DNA from: CAVRUD01 sp963849635
GTDB taxonomy: Bacteria; Chloroflexota; Chloroflexia; Thermomicrobiales; UBA6265
DNA: 64,000 nt
Direction of reading: 5' to 3'
Assembly (NCBI GenBank): GCA_963849635.1
Contig: CAWKIA010000019.1
Location: 186,001-250,000, forward strand
Shown: in pieces, positions 16,165-24,516 of the stretch
Layout: each line of letters starts with the position of its first letter
Position numbering within the stretch: the first letter of the stretch is position 1
Position numbers and translations under genes: made by a program
Notes under the pieces: model-generated
The model's input: only the letters and a program-made list of their open reading frames with translations
Databases searched by the model: none
Told to the model about the DNA's origin: nothing

Positions 16165-16935
16165 ATGCGCGAGAACGGGGTGAAGCGGAAGATCGCCGCG
16201 GGCGAGGTGTCGTTGGGGACGATGGTCTTCGAGTTCCCGACGACGGGGATTGGGCGGATTGTGGCCGAGGCGGGGGCCGAGTTCGTCGTCTACGACATGG
16301 AGCATACCGGCTGGACGATCGAGACCATCCGGGGGCTGATCGCGACGACGCGGGCCGCCAACACGATCCCGATGGTGCGGGTGCCGGCGACGCAATATCA
16401 CCTGCTCTCCGGGCCGCTCGATGTCGGCGCGATGGGGCTGATGGTGCCGATGGTCGAGACGGGCGAGCAGGCGGCGCTGATCGCGCGGTCGGCGAAGTAC
16501 CCGCCGGAGGGGGCGCGGGGCTGCGCCTTCGGTATCGCCCACGATGACTACTCCGGCGGCGATGTGATGGCCAAGATGGTCAGTGCCAACGCCGAGGGGT
16601 TGCTCATCGCCCAGATCGAGACGGTCAAGGGGCTGGAGAATGTCGAGGAGATCGCGGCGACGCCGGGGATCGACGTGCTCTGGATCGGTCATTTCGACCT
16701 GACCGCCTCGATGGGGATCCCGGCACAGTTCGAGCATCCGGACTATCTGGCGGCGGTGCAGCGGGTGCTGGACGCCTGCCAGAAGCACGGCAAGACGCCG
16801 GGGATCATGGCCGGGGATGTCGAGACCGGAAAGAGACTCTTGGCCCAGGGGTTCAGGATCATGGCGTACTCGGGTGACCTCTGGATCCTGGGCGAGGCCC
16901 TCCGCCAGGGTTTGGCGGCTTTGCGTGCGGGCTGA
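16165..16935 (+). CDS. HpcH/HpaI family aldolase
   Basis: Class II metal-dependent aldolase of 256 aa, like 2-dehydro-3-deoxyglucarate aldolase and 4-hydroxy-2-oxoheptanedioate aldolase, which split 2-keto-3-deoxy sugar acids into pyruvate (or an analogue) and an aldehyde. Family blocks are VVYDMEHTGW (with acidic metal/catalytic residues), LLIAQIETVKGLENVEEI (metal Glu), GIDVLWIGHFDLTASMG (metal Asp) and PGIMAGDVE near the end. ATG 16165 follows AAGGAAGGTGAC; the ORF is open to 16129 through repeat D, without support. Fits the last carbon-splitting step of the island pathway. The neighbouring KDPG-type aldolase at 28583 may act on a different intermediate. Confidence 0.88.
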   Translation: MRENGVKRKIAAGEVSLGTMVFEFPTTGIGRIVAEAGAEFVVYDMEHTGWTIETIRGLIATTRAANTIPMVRVPATQYHLLSGPLDVGAMGLMVPMVETGEQAALIARSAKYPPEGARGCAFGIAHDDYSGGDVMAKMVSANAEGLLIAQIETVKGLENVEEIAATPGIDVLWIGHFDLTASMGIPAQFEHPDYLAAVQRVLDACQKHGKTPGIMAGDVETGKRLLAQGFRIMAYSGDLWILGEALRQGLAALRAG

Positions 16936-16961
16936 TGGCGGGTTGACCGAGGAGGACCGGG

Positions 16962-18545
16962 ATGGACATGCAACGAGGCAACGGTCGGGACCTCACTGAC
17001 GAGCATCGGGCGGAGATCGAGCGGTTTGCGCGGAGCAGGATCGATCGGCGGCGGCTGGTTGGCGCGGCGGCAGGGGGAGCGGCGGCTCTGACTCTCGGCG
17101 CGCGGACCAGTCGGGCGAGTGCGGCTCGCCCAGGAGCACGGTTCACTCCGTCGGCGGTCGCGGCGGCGGCGAAGGTCCTCCAGACGACGGGGGACTCAGC
17201 CGAGGCCGCGGTCGAGGCCGCCAAGGCGTTCTCCGGGACGGAGCTGTCCATTGTTTGGGAGGATGGACTGCAGGCGCAGGACCCGACGGTCTTTTCCGGG
17301 CCGATGTGGGAAGAGCTGACCGGGATCAAGATCAACGTCGTCGGCAAGCCGTTTACGGAACTGTATTCGTCCCAGGTGGCCGAGGCGATCGGCGGCACCG
17401 GCGCCTACGACGTCCTGTCGTTCCCGCCAGCCTGGACGGCCGACTTCGTCGGGCAGGACATGCTGCAGGATCTGGCTCCTTTTATCGACCAGTACATGAA
17501 CAAGGCGGATCTGGACGATTTCCATCCGCTCTACCGTGGACTGATGAACTACGGCGGGTCGATCTACGGCATCTTCGATGACGGCGATACGATCATCCTC
17601 TACTACCGCAAGGATCTGTTCGAAGACCCGGCCAACATGGAGGCGTACCAGGCGCAATACGGTGCTCCCCTGGCGCCGCCGGCGACCTGGGACGAGTACG
17701 ATCAGATCCAGACCTTCTTCACCGAGCAGGGCGGCGGCAACACCTATGGAGGTGTCAGCCAGCGAGCGCCTGGACAGGTATTTGGATGGTTCTCGGAGGA
17801 GTTCCGGAATCGCGGCGGGCGATTCTTCGATGAGGCGACGCTCGACGCGACGCTGGCTTCCGAGGCAGGGATCGCCACGCTGACGCGGATGGTCGAGTCG
17901 AACAAGACGATGCCGCCGGGCGTAGAGACGTTCGGGTTCGTCGAGGTGCTGACAGCCTGGATGAATGGTCAGGTCGCGATGATCGGGGGCACGTGGCCAC
18001 CGATCGGGCGCTGGTCGGAGGGGACGACCGACGAGCAGCTGGCCTGGATTCCGCCGACGACGGTGGCCGGCAAGGTCGGCTACTCGGTGATGCCGATGGG
18101 CCACAGCCTGCACAATGCCGGCTTTTCGCTTGGGGTATCGAGCGATAGCGAGAATGCGGAAGCCGCATACCTCTTCGTGCAGTGGCTGACGAGCCCGACG
18201 ATCTCCTTGCAGCGGGTCATGCTGCCCTATGCCTTGCGTGATCCGTATCGGTTGAGCCACTTCGCCTCGGAGGAGTACCGCGGCCGGTGGGCTTCTGCGC
18301 CGGACTACCTCGCTACCCTCCAGGAGGCAGCGGACGGCGCGCTCCTCGACCTGATCCTCCCTGGTACGGCCGAGTACATGACAGCGATCGACCAGGCGGT
18401 GACATCGGCGCAGGCGGGGACCGACCCTGAATCGGCTCTGGCAGATGCGGACGCCGCGTTCAACGAGATCACCGATCGGGTCGGTCGCGATGCGCAGAAG
18501 GCGGCGTACGCCGAGTTCCTGAAGTTGAAGGGGTCGTACTACTAG
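16962..18545 (+). CDS. Sugar ABC transporter substrate-binding protein (family 1)
   Basis: Extracellular solute-binding protein of the maltose/multiple-sugar type, 527 aa. A twin-arginine-like leader spans residues 28-55 (DRRRLVGAAAGGAAALTLG...), followed by a linker. The mature fold starts near STELSIVWE-like LSIVWEDGLQ; it has the usual GTGAYDVLSFPPAWTADF and the C-terminal AYLFVQWLTSP block. GAGGACCGGG precedes ATG 16962. It is the binding protein for the permeases at 19835 and 20798, from which it is separated by an IS630 element. The stop codon is 17 nt before the transposase start. Confidence 0.88.
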   Translation: MDMQRGNGRDLTDEHRAEIERFARSRIDRRRLVGAAAGGAAALTLGARTSRASAARPGARFTPSAVAAAAKVLQTTGDSAEAAVEAAKAFSGTELSIVWEDGLQAQDPTVFSGPMWEELTGIKINVVGKPFTELYSSQVAEAIGGTGAYDVLSFPPAWTADFVGQDMLQDLAPFIDQYMNKADLDDFHPLYRGLMNYGGSIYGIFDDGDTIILYYRKDLFEDPANMEAYQAQYGAPLAPPATWDEYDQIQTFFTEQGGGNTYGGVSQRAPGQVFGWFSEEFRNRGGRFFDEATLDATLASEAGIATLTRMVESNKTMPPGVETFGFVEVLTAWMNGQVAMIGGTWPPIGRWSEGTTDEQLAWIPPTTVAGKVGYSVMPMGHSLHNAGFSLGVSSDSENAEAAYLFVQWLTSPTISLQRVMLPYALRDPYRLSHFASEEYRGRWASAPDYLATLQEAADGALLDLILPGTAEYMTAIDQAVTSAQAGTDPESALADADAAFNEITDRVGRDAQKAAYAEFLKLKGSYY

Positions 18546-19669
18546 AGCGTCTGGGGCGGCGGATGGACCCGGGGTTGCGGGCGGGGGCGATCCTCAAGAT
18601 CGCCGATGGCCACTCGGCCGCCTCGGTCGCGCGCACCGGGCTGCTGCGCCCCCGCCAACCCGACACGGTCTACCGCTGGATCCACCGGTTCCGGGCCGCG
18701 GGGATCGCGGGGCTGGAGGATCGATCCGGGCGCGGGCGCAAGCCCGCCTTTTCCCCCTGCCACCCCGATGAGGCCACTGCGAAAGCGGCCGTGCTCGACG
18801 TCGTGCGCCGCGACCCGCGCCAGTTCGGCCTCGCCCGAACCCGCTGGACCCTGGCCGCGGTGGGCGAGGCCATCGACTGGCTGGCGTCCCGCGATCCGAG
18901 TGGGATCTGGCACGTGCTCGACGCCCTCGGGATCGTGCTCAAGCGCGGGCGCGACTACGTCCATAGCCCCGACCCCGCTTACCCGGAGAAACGCGCGGCC
19001 GTCGCGGCCAGCCTGGCGGAGGCGCGCGCGAGCGGGGGGCGGGTGGCAGCCCTCTTCCAGGACGAAGTCACCCTCTACCGCCAGCCGAGCCTGGCCCCGG
19101 CCTGGGAGGCGCAGGGGCGGCCCCAGCCGTTGGCGGTCCGCAGCCGCCGCGCCGACGGCCCCGTGGCCCGGATCGTGGGCACACTCGACGCCACGAGCGG
19201 CCGGGTCCTGGTCCGGCGGCGCGGCACCCTGGCCATCCCGGCGTTGGTCGGCTTCTATAGGGAGGTGGTTGCCGCCTATCCTGGCGCCGAACGCATCGAC
19301 GTCGTGCTCGACAACTGGCCGGTCCACTACCACCCCGACCTCCTCGTCGCCCTCCAACCCCAGCTGTGCCCCTTCCCCTTCCCCCGCCCGCCGAGTTGGC
19401 CGCGCGAGCCGAGCCCCGACGCGGGCCGCAAATGGGGCGGGTTGCGCCTGCCGATCCGGTTGGTGCCCTTGCCGACCTACGCCTCCTGGCTCAACCCGAT
19501 CGAGAAGCTGTGGCGCTGGCTGCGCCAGGACGTGGTCCACCTTCACCCGTGGGCGGACGCCGTCCCGGCGCTGCGCGATGCCGTCGACGGCTTCCTCGGC
19601 CGGTTCACCGCCGGCTCGGACGCCGCCGCCGCCCTCCTCCGCTACGTCGGACTCCAAATCCATGATTAA
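18546..19669 (+). mobile_element. IS630-family insertion (ends not resolved)
   Basis: The transposase gene at 18563 sits between an ABC binding-protein gene and its permeases. I could not find matching terminal inverted repeats, so only the transposase-bearing span is given. Confidence 0.6.
18563..19669 (+). CDS. IS630 family transposase
   Basis: Intact transposase of 368 aa. The N-terminal helix-turn-helix part (residues 5-55, GAILKIADGHSAASVARTGL...VYRWIHRFRAAGIAGLEDRSGRGRK) is typical of IS630/ISL3-like winged HTH. The DDE residues are visible: Asp in ALFQDEVTLYR, Asp in IDVVLDNWPVHYH, and Glu in YASWLNPIEKLWRWLR. Size and motifs fit active IS630 members. No frameshift here, in contrast with the genes just downstream. 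It is in the same orientation as the operon it splits. Confidence 0.9.
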   Translation: MDPGLRAGAILKIADGHSAASVARTGLLRPRQPDTVYRWIHRFRAAGIAGLEDRSGRGRKPAFSPCHPDEATAKAAVLDVVRRDPRQFGLARTRWTLAAVGEAIDWLASRDPSGIWHVLDALGIVLKRGRDYVHSPDPAYPEKRAAVAASLAEARASGGRVAALFQDEVTLYRQPSLAPAWEAQGRPQPLAVRSRRADGPVARIVGTLDATSGRVLVRRRGTLAIPALVGFYREVVAAYPGAERIDVVLDNWPVHYHPDLLVALQPQLCPFPFPRPPSWPREPSPDAGRKWGGLRLPIRLVPLPTYASWLNPIEKLWRWLRQDVVHLHPWADAVPALRDAVDGFLGRFTAGSDAAAALLRYVGLQIHD

Positions 19670-19685
19670 TTCTTCAACCTCCATC

Positions 19686-19804
19686 AACCCCGGGCTCAAC
19701 CTACGAAACCCCTCCGGGGTTGATCTTGCTCTCCGAAAGCGTTGGAGGGGCCAGCCAGTCCCGGAGGGACTTCGTCGGTTTAGCGCCAGGTTTCAACCTG
19801 GCGT
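19686..19804. repeat. Dispersed repeats of the CCCGGAGGGACTT type (family E)
   Basis: The 165-bp gap after the transposase carries two palindromic units: AACCCC...CTCCGGGGTTGA at about 19686-19722, and AGTCCCGGAGGGACTT (19757-19772) followed by GCGCCAGG-TTTCAA-CCTGGCG. The second unit matches a well-known environmental-bacterial intergenic repeat. Confidence 0.7.
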
Positions 19805-19834
19805 CGACGGGCCGGGCACCGAGTAAAGGACTCC

Positions 19835-20801
19835 ATGAGCGCGTCGAGCGGATCGATCGGGCGGACAACCGAGCGCCGCCGAGGCTTTCGCCAGACAGTG
19901 GTGCTGGGCGGGGGTATCGATGGGCGGAAGCGACGGGATGGGTGGCTGATGGCCCTCCCGGCTGTCGTGCTGCTCGGCGGGCTCGGGCTCTTTCCGCTGC
20001 TCTATTCGCTGACGCTGAGTTTCCGGCGCTGGGATCTGCAGAGCAGGGACAAGAGCTATCCGTTCATCGGGCTCGATAACTACAGCGATGCCCTCCGGGA
20101 AGACCGGATCTGGGCGGCGCTGGAGAACACGGGGTGATCCTGGTCTTCGCGGGATGGCGCTGGAGTTCCTGCTCGGGCTCGGTCTGGCGCTGGTCCTGGT
20201 CGACGAGTTACGGGGAAAGCGTTTCATCCTGCCGATCCTGGTGCTGCCGGTGATGATGATCCCGGTCGTCGTCGCCTTGATCTGGCGGATGCTCTGGGAC
20301 AACCAGTACGGCGCCGATCAACCAGATACCTCAGCAAGATCGCCGGGCACGACGTCGACATCATCTGGCTCGCGAAAAAGGACACGGCGATGATCGCCAT
20401 ATCCTGATTACCCAGGTCTGGCAGTGGACGCCGTTCATGTTCCTGATCCTGCTGGCCGGGCTGGCCGGCATCAACCCCGATCTCTACGAGGCCGCCGCCC
20501 TCGACGGCGCGAACTGGTGGAACTCGTTCAAGGACATCACCCTGCCGGGACTCGCCAACGTCATCGCCGTCGCCTTGCTGTTCCGCGCCCTCGACGCCTT
20601 AAGATCTTCGACCTCATCTTCATGCTGACCCAGGGCCAACCCGGTACCTCGACCGAGACCGTCTCCTGGTACATCTACGACCGGGGCAGACGTTCGTTCG
20701 AGATGGGGTATGCCTCCGCCGTCTCCTACCTCTTCCTCATCTTTATCACCATTGTCGCCACCATCTACGTCGGCCGCGTGCTGAAAGGACGCGAGTTGTG
20801 A
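19835..20801 (+). pseudogene. Sugar ABC permease 1 (MalF-like), frameshifted
   Basis: Binding-protein-dependent permease of about 322 codons, broken by at least four small indels (near 20133, 20322, 20398 and 20600; span is a multiple of three plus one). Pieces in order: cytoplasmic start and helix 1 (WLMALPAVVLLGGLGLFPLLYSLTLSFRRW), MALEFLLGLGLALVL, LPIL-VLPVMMIPVVVALIWRML, and the EAA loop LYEAAALDGANWWNSFKDITLPGL. The last gives the MalF/UgpA assignment. Start ATG 19835. It overlaps the next permease (GTGA). It may be decaying after the IS630 insertion or damaged by sequence errors. Confidence 0.8.
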
Positions 20802-21727
20802 GCAGTCTCGCCAACGTCGAGGCGACGCCTCGCGACCGTCCGCTCGGCCGGGAGACGGTCTACGTCGCGCGGTCGAGTTACCGGCGCCGCAAGCGGATCG
20901 TCCTGGCGTTGCGCTACCTCTTCGTCCTGATCGCGCTCGCCTTCGTCCTCTTCCCGATGTTCTGGATCGTCGGCACCTCGATCAAGTACCCGGCCGAGCT
21001 CCTGCGCAACCCGCCGGTTTGGATTCCGGACAATCCCGACCCTCGCCCATTACCGATCGATCCTCCGCGAGAAGGGCAACCTCGCGCTGAAAAACAGCCT
21101 CGTCATCGGCAGCAGCGCCACCGTCCTCTCGGTGCTGTTCGGCAGTCTCGCCGCCTACAGCCTGGCGCGGTTCCAGACCGGCGGCCGGCACCTTGCCTTC
21201 TGGATTCTGTCGCAGCGGATGATGCCGCCGATCGTGCTGGTCATCCCGTTTTTCCTGCTCCTGCGCGACGTCGGGCGGAAGATCTCGCCCGAGATCGGGC
21301 TCGACACCCGGCCCGCGTTGATCGCCCTCTACACGATGATGAACCTCCCCTTCGTGATCTGGATGATGCGCAGCTACTTCATGGGGGTCCCGGTCGAGAT
21401 CGAGGAGAGCGCCCTCGTCGACGGCAGCACCCGCTGGGGCGTCCTCTGGCGGATCACTCTGCCGCTGACCCTGCCCGGTTTGATCGCGACAGCGACCTTC
21501 GCCTTCATCTTCAGTTGGACCGAGTTTCTCTTCGCCGTCTCCTTCACCCAGACGAGAGCGATGACCGTCCCCGTCGTCGATCGCCGGGTTGACCGGTTCG
21601 CAGGGGTCCAACTGGGGTCAGGGCGCCGCCCTCGCCTGTAGTCGCCACGGCTCCGGTTTTCGCCCTCGGATTCCTGGTGCAGAAGCACTTCGTCCGCGGG
21701 CTGACCCTCGGCGCGGTGCGGGGGTAG
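20798..21727 (+). pseudogene. Sugar ABC permease 2 (MalG-like), frameshifted
   Basis: Second permease of the importer, about 310 codons; at least two indels (near 21050 and 21590) that cancel in length. Frame pieces: RIVLALRYLFVLIALAFVLFPMFWIVGTSIK at the start, then ALKNSLVIGSSATVLSVLFGSLAAYSLARF, LSQRMMPPIVLVIPFFLLL, and the EAA loop VPVEIEESALVDGSTRWGVLWRITLPLTLPGL. The usual C-terminal VVATAPVFALGFLVQKHFVRGLTLGAVRG is found in the third frame. Start GTG 20798 overlaps the first permease stop. Confidence 0.8.
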
Positions 21728-21729
21728 CG

Positions 21730-22612
21730 ATGAACGTCGTCGTCCTCGGTCCCGGGCTGATGGGGACGCAGATCGGCTGCGAGTACGCCCTCGGCGGCCA
21801 CACCGTCGCCATGGTCATCCGCCGGCGCCCGGAAGCCGCCGCCGACCGGCTCGATGCGGACGTGGCGTCTGATCCAGGACGAGAAGCTGGCGACCGAAGC
21901 GCGATCGCGGCGCGGCGATGGGGCGACTGTCGCTGATCGAACACCGTCGAAGATGGCGCGACGCCGCCCGACCTCGTCGTCGAGTCGATCGTCGAGGACC
22001 TCGACGCGAAGTCGGAGGTACTCGGCGACGCCGCGCCGACGCTGTGCCGGACGCGATCCTCGCCTCAATACCTCCGCGCTCAGATCACGAAACTCGGCGA
22101 CGGGGCCGGCGCGCCGGAGCGGACGATCGGCACGCACTACGGCAACCCCACCCTCCTGATGCCGCTCGTCGAGGTGATCCGGGCGCAGGGACATCGGATG
22201 AGGTCACCGAGCGCGTGCTCGCAACTCTGCGTGCCTCTCGGCAAGCGGCCGATGCTGTGTCGAGCGCGACGTTCCCGGTTTCGTCTGGAACCGTCTCCAA
22301 CTCGCCCTGCTGCGCGAGGCGGTCTGGATCGTCGAGAACGGCGTCGCCACCCCGGAGACGGTCGACTCGATCGTGCGCGACGGCATGGCCCGGCGGTGGC
22401 CCTGCACCGGTCCGTTCGAGACCGCCGCGCTCGGCGGTGCCGGGACCTTCGACCGGATCGCCCGCAACCTCTTCCCCGAGCTCTCCACTGCGACCGAGAT
22501 CGACAACCTGCGGCAGTGGCTTCTGGACGATCAGGTTCGGCTGGCAAGCATCCGCGAGGCACGCGATGCCGGGCTTGTATCGGAGCTGCGCCGTGAACGG
22601 GCGGAGGGATAG
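21730..22612 (+). pseudogene. 3-hydroxyacyl-CoA-dehydrogenase-like oxidoreductase, frameshifted
   Basis: NAD-binding dehydrogenase of about 294 codons. It begins MNVVVLGPGLMGTQIGCEYALGG (Rossmann GxGxxG), then in other frames DLVVESIVEDLDAKSEVLG, IGTHYGNPTLLMPLVEV, and RDVPGFVWNRLQLALLREAVWIVENGVATPETVD, the family's C-terminal dimer part. At least four indels are needed to join them (net +1). Relatives include 3-hydroxybutyryl-CoA dehydrogenase and L-gulonate 3-dehydrogenase. Given sugar-acid neighbours, the second reading is more attractive but unproven. ATG 21730 follows the permease stop by 2 nt. Confidence 0.72.
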
Positions 22613-22671
22613 CGATCAGTTCTCGGCGGCGTTCGGCGGCAATTGATTCGGGCATTGGATGAGGTTGGGAC

Positions 22672-23418
22672 GTGGTCAACCGGTTAGCGCAGGTCGATCC
22701 AATCAAGCGGGAGCCGCTGGCGACGGAGATCGCCCGCCGGTTGGTGGAGTTTCTGCTCGCCGGCGGGGTGGAGCCGGGCGACCGGATGCCCTCGGAGCGG
22801 GCGCTGGCCGAGGCATTCGGCGTCGGCCGTTCCGCGATGCGGGAGGCGCTCAAGGCGCTGACCCTGATTGGACTCCTTGAGGTGCGTCACGGGGATGGCA
22901 CCTTCTTAAGGAAGGCGGACGCGGCGCTGCTCCCCCAGGTGATCGAGTGGGGACTCCTCTTGGGCGAGCGGCGGACGATGGATCTGGTCGAGGCCCGCCA
23001 GAAGATCGAGACGATCATCGCCGGGCTGGCGGCGGAACGGCGAACCGCGGAGGATATTGAGGATCTGCGCCGTTTGCTGGCCCGGATGAAGGCAATGGAT
23101 CGCGACCACGCCGGGTTTGTCGACGCCGACGTGGCGTTCCACCTGAAGCTGGCCGAGGCGGCCGGGAACACTGCCTTGCGCGAGATTCTCTCAAGCGTCC
23201 AGGCCCTGCTCAGGGCCTGGATCTCCAGAGTGATCGCGGCGAACGAGAGTACGGCTGTTTCATATCGAGATCACGTGCCGATCTTTGAGGCCGTCGAGCG
23301 GGGAGACGCCGTCGCGGCGGCGGCGGCGATGGAAGAGCACATGTCGTCGGCGGCCGAGCGGTTGCGCGCAACCCTGGATGCCAGCCGGGCGAACCCAACT
23401 CAGCGGAACGAGGGATAG
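22672..23418 (+). CDS. GntR family regulator (FadR/FCD type)
   Basis: Metabolite-responsive repressor of 248 aa. Winged HTH at residues 14-82 (MPSERALAEAFGVGRSAMREALKALTLIGLLEVRHGDGTF) and an FCD all-helical domain with the metal/ligand residues in DADVAFHLKLAEAAGN, YRDHVPIFEA and MEEHM. FCD regulators of this kind usually sense sugar acids or other carboxylates. Start GTG 22672; it begins GTGGTCAACC, which repeats the core of the operator at 13357. It is intact between damaged genes. It probably controls the surrounding catabolic island, including the promoter at 13319. Confidence 0.88.
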   Translation: MVNRLAQVDPIKREPLATEIARRLVEFLLAGGVEPGDRMPSERALAEAFGVGRSAMREALKALTLIGLLEVRHGDGTFLRKADAALLPQVIEWGLLLGERRTMDLVEARQKIETIIAGLAAERRTAEDIEDLRRLLARMKAMDRDHAGFVDADVAFHLKLAEAAGNTALREILSSVQALLRAWISRVIAANESTAVSYRDHVPIFEAVERGDAVAAAAAMEEHMSSAAERLRATLDASRANPTQRNEG

Positions 23419-23421
23419 AAC

Positions 23422-24358
23422 GTGAAAATCGCGGTGGTTGGAGTCGGCGCGTTGGGGGGCGTCTGGGCGGCGAAGCTGGCCAGTGCCGGTCATGAGGTCT
23501 GGGGGATCGATGCGTCGCCGGAGACCGTAGCGGCGATCCGGGGAAACGGGGTGATCATCGAAGATCGGGTGAGCGGCACGACCACGGCGACGCCGATCGA
23601 GATCACCAGCGAGCCAGCGGCGGTCGGGACGGTCGATGCCCTCTTCGTCTTCGTCAAGCATCACCAGACGAGGGCGGCGGCGACGGCGGCGATGGCGATG
23701 GTCGACGCGGGGACATCAGTCTGCTCGCTGCAGAACGGCTGGGGCAACTCGGACATCCTGGCCTCGATCTACCCGGGCGAGCAGATCGTGATGGGGATCA
23801 CCTACCAGAGCGCGACAGTGCTGGCGCCGGGCCGGGTGGCGCACACCGCCAGCCGGCCATCGTTCGTGGGGCCATACCTGCCGGCTGGCGATCCGGAACG
23901 CGCCAGCGGGCATCGCCTCGGCCATGTCGGCTTCGGGAATGGAAGCGACTGTGCCGGCCGATATCACCACCGAAGTCTGGAAGAAGCTGATCCTCAACTG
24001 TGCCTCGTTGCCGACGGCGGCGCTGACCAGATTGCGCTCGGCCGGACTGGGCGCTCCCGGGCCATTGGTGGATGACGTCCTCGACGCGATCGTGCGGGAA
24101 GCGGTCGCGGTCGCCCAGGCGCGTGGCCTCCCGATCGAGCTGGAGGAGCGGACCGAGTACGTCCGTCGACTTCTGCGCGGCGGCGGCGCGGGCAAGGCGT
24201 CGATGCTCCAGGATGTCGAAGCTCGCCGTAAAACCGAGATCGAGGCCGTCAACGGCGCGGTCGTGCGTGAGGCGGACCGGCTGGGCGTGCCCGTCCCCGT
24301 CAACCGGGCAATGGCGGCATTGGTCGGGGGATTGGAGCGGTCGTGGGAGCAGGAGTGA
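23422..24358 (+). CDS. Ketopantoate-reductase-like dehydrogenase (one frameshift)
   Basis: ApbA/PanE family protein of about 311 aa. N-terminal Rossmann domain MKIAVVGVGALGGVWAAKLASAGHEV and the middle VKHHQTRAAA, SLQNGWGN blocks. C-terminal helical domain in the next frame (ITTEVWKKLILNCASLPTAALTRL, where the Lys/Asn positions match the family's catalytic Lys and substrate Asn). The two halves are joined by a single extra base near 23895; the span is 312 codons plus one base. The gene starts 3 nt after the GntR stop, so both are likely co-transcribed. In such islands PanE homologues often reduce other 2-keto acids rather than ketopantoate. Confidence 0.82.
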
Positions 24359-24371
24359 TGCGTGCGAGCAG

Positions 24372-24423
24372 CCCCCTAACCCCCCGGCCCCCTTCCCCCC
24401 GCCGCGGCAGGGGGAAGGGGGAG
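24372..24423. repeat. Dispersed repeat, family C (copy 2)
   Basis: CCCCCTAACCCCCCGGCCCC followed by a hairpin of the form TTCCCCCC-GCCGCG-GCAGGGGGAA and GGGGGAGACGCGGC. The last 14 nt are shared with copy 1 at 15930, so the unit is longer than the hairpin alone. It starts 13 nt after the dehydrogenase stop. Confidence 0.85.
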
Positions 24424-24460
24424 ACGCGGCATCCGGGACTGGACTCCGGCGCCGCCTAAT

Positions 24461-24510
24461 GCCCCTCTCCACCGCAGTGGGCTAGGGTAGAGAGGGGGTA
24501 GGGGGTGAGG
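24461..24510. repeat. Dispersed repeat, family B (copy 2, reverse orientation)
   Basis: GCCCCTCTCCACCGCAGTGG, a 10-nt insertion relative to other copies, then GAGAGGGGGTAGGGGGTGAGG split by its own hairpin half. The final GGGGGTGAGG lies 6 nt ahead of ATG 24517 and acts as its ribosome site. Confidence 0.85.
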
Positions 24511-24516
24511 TCATTG

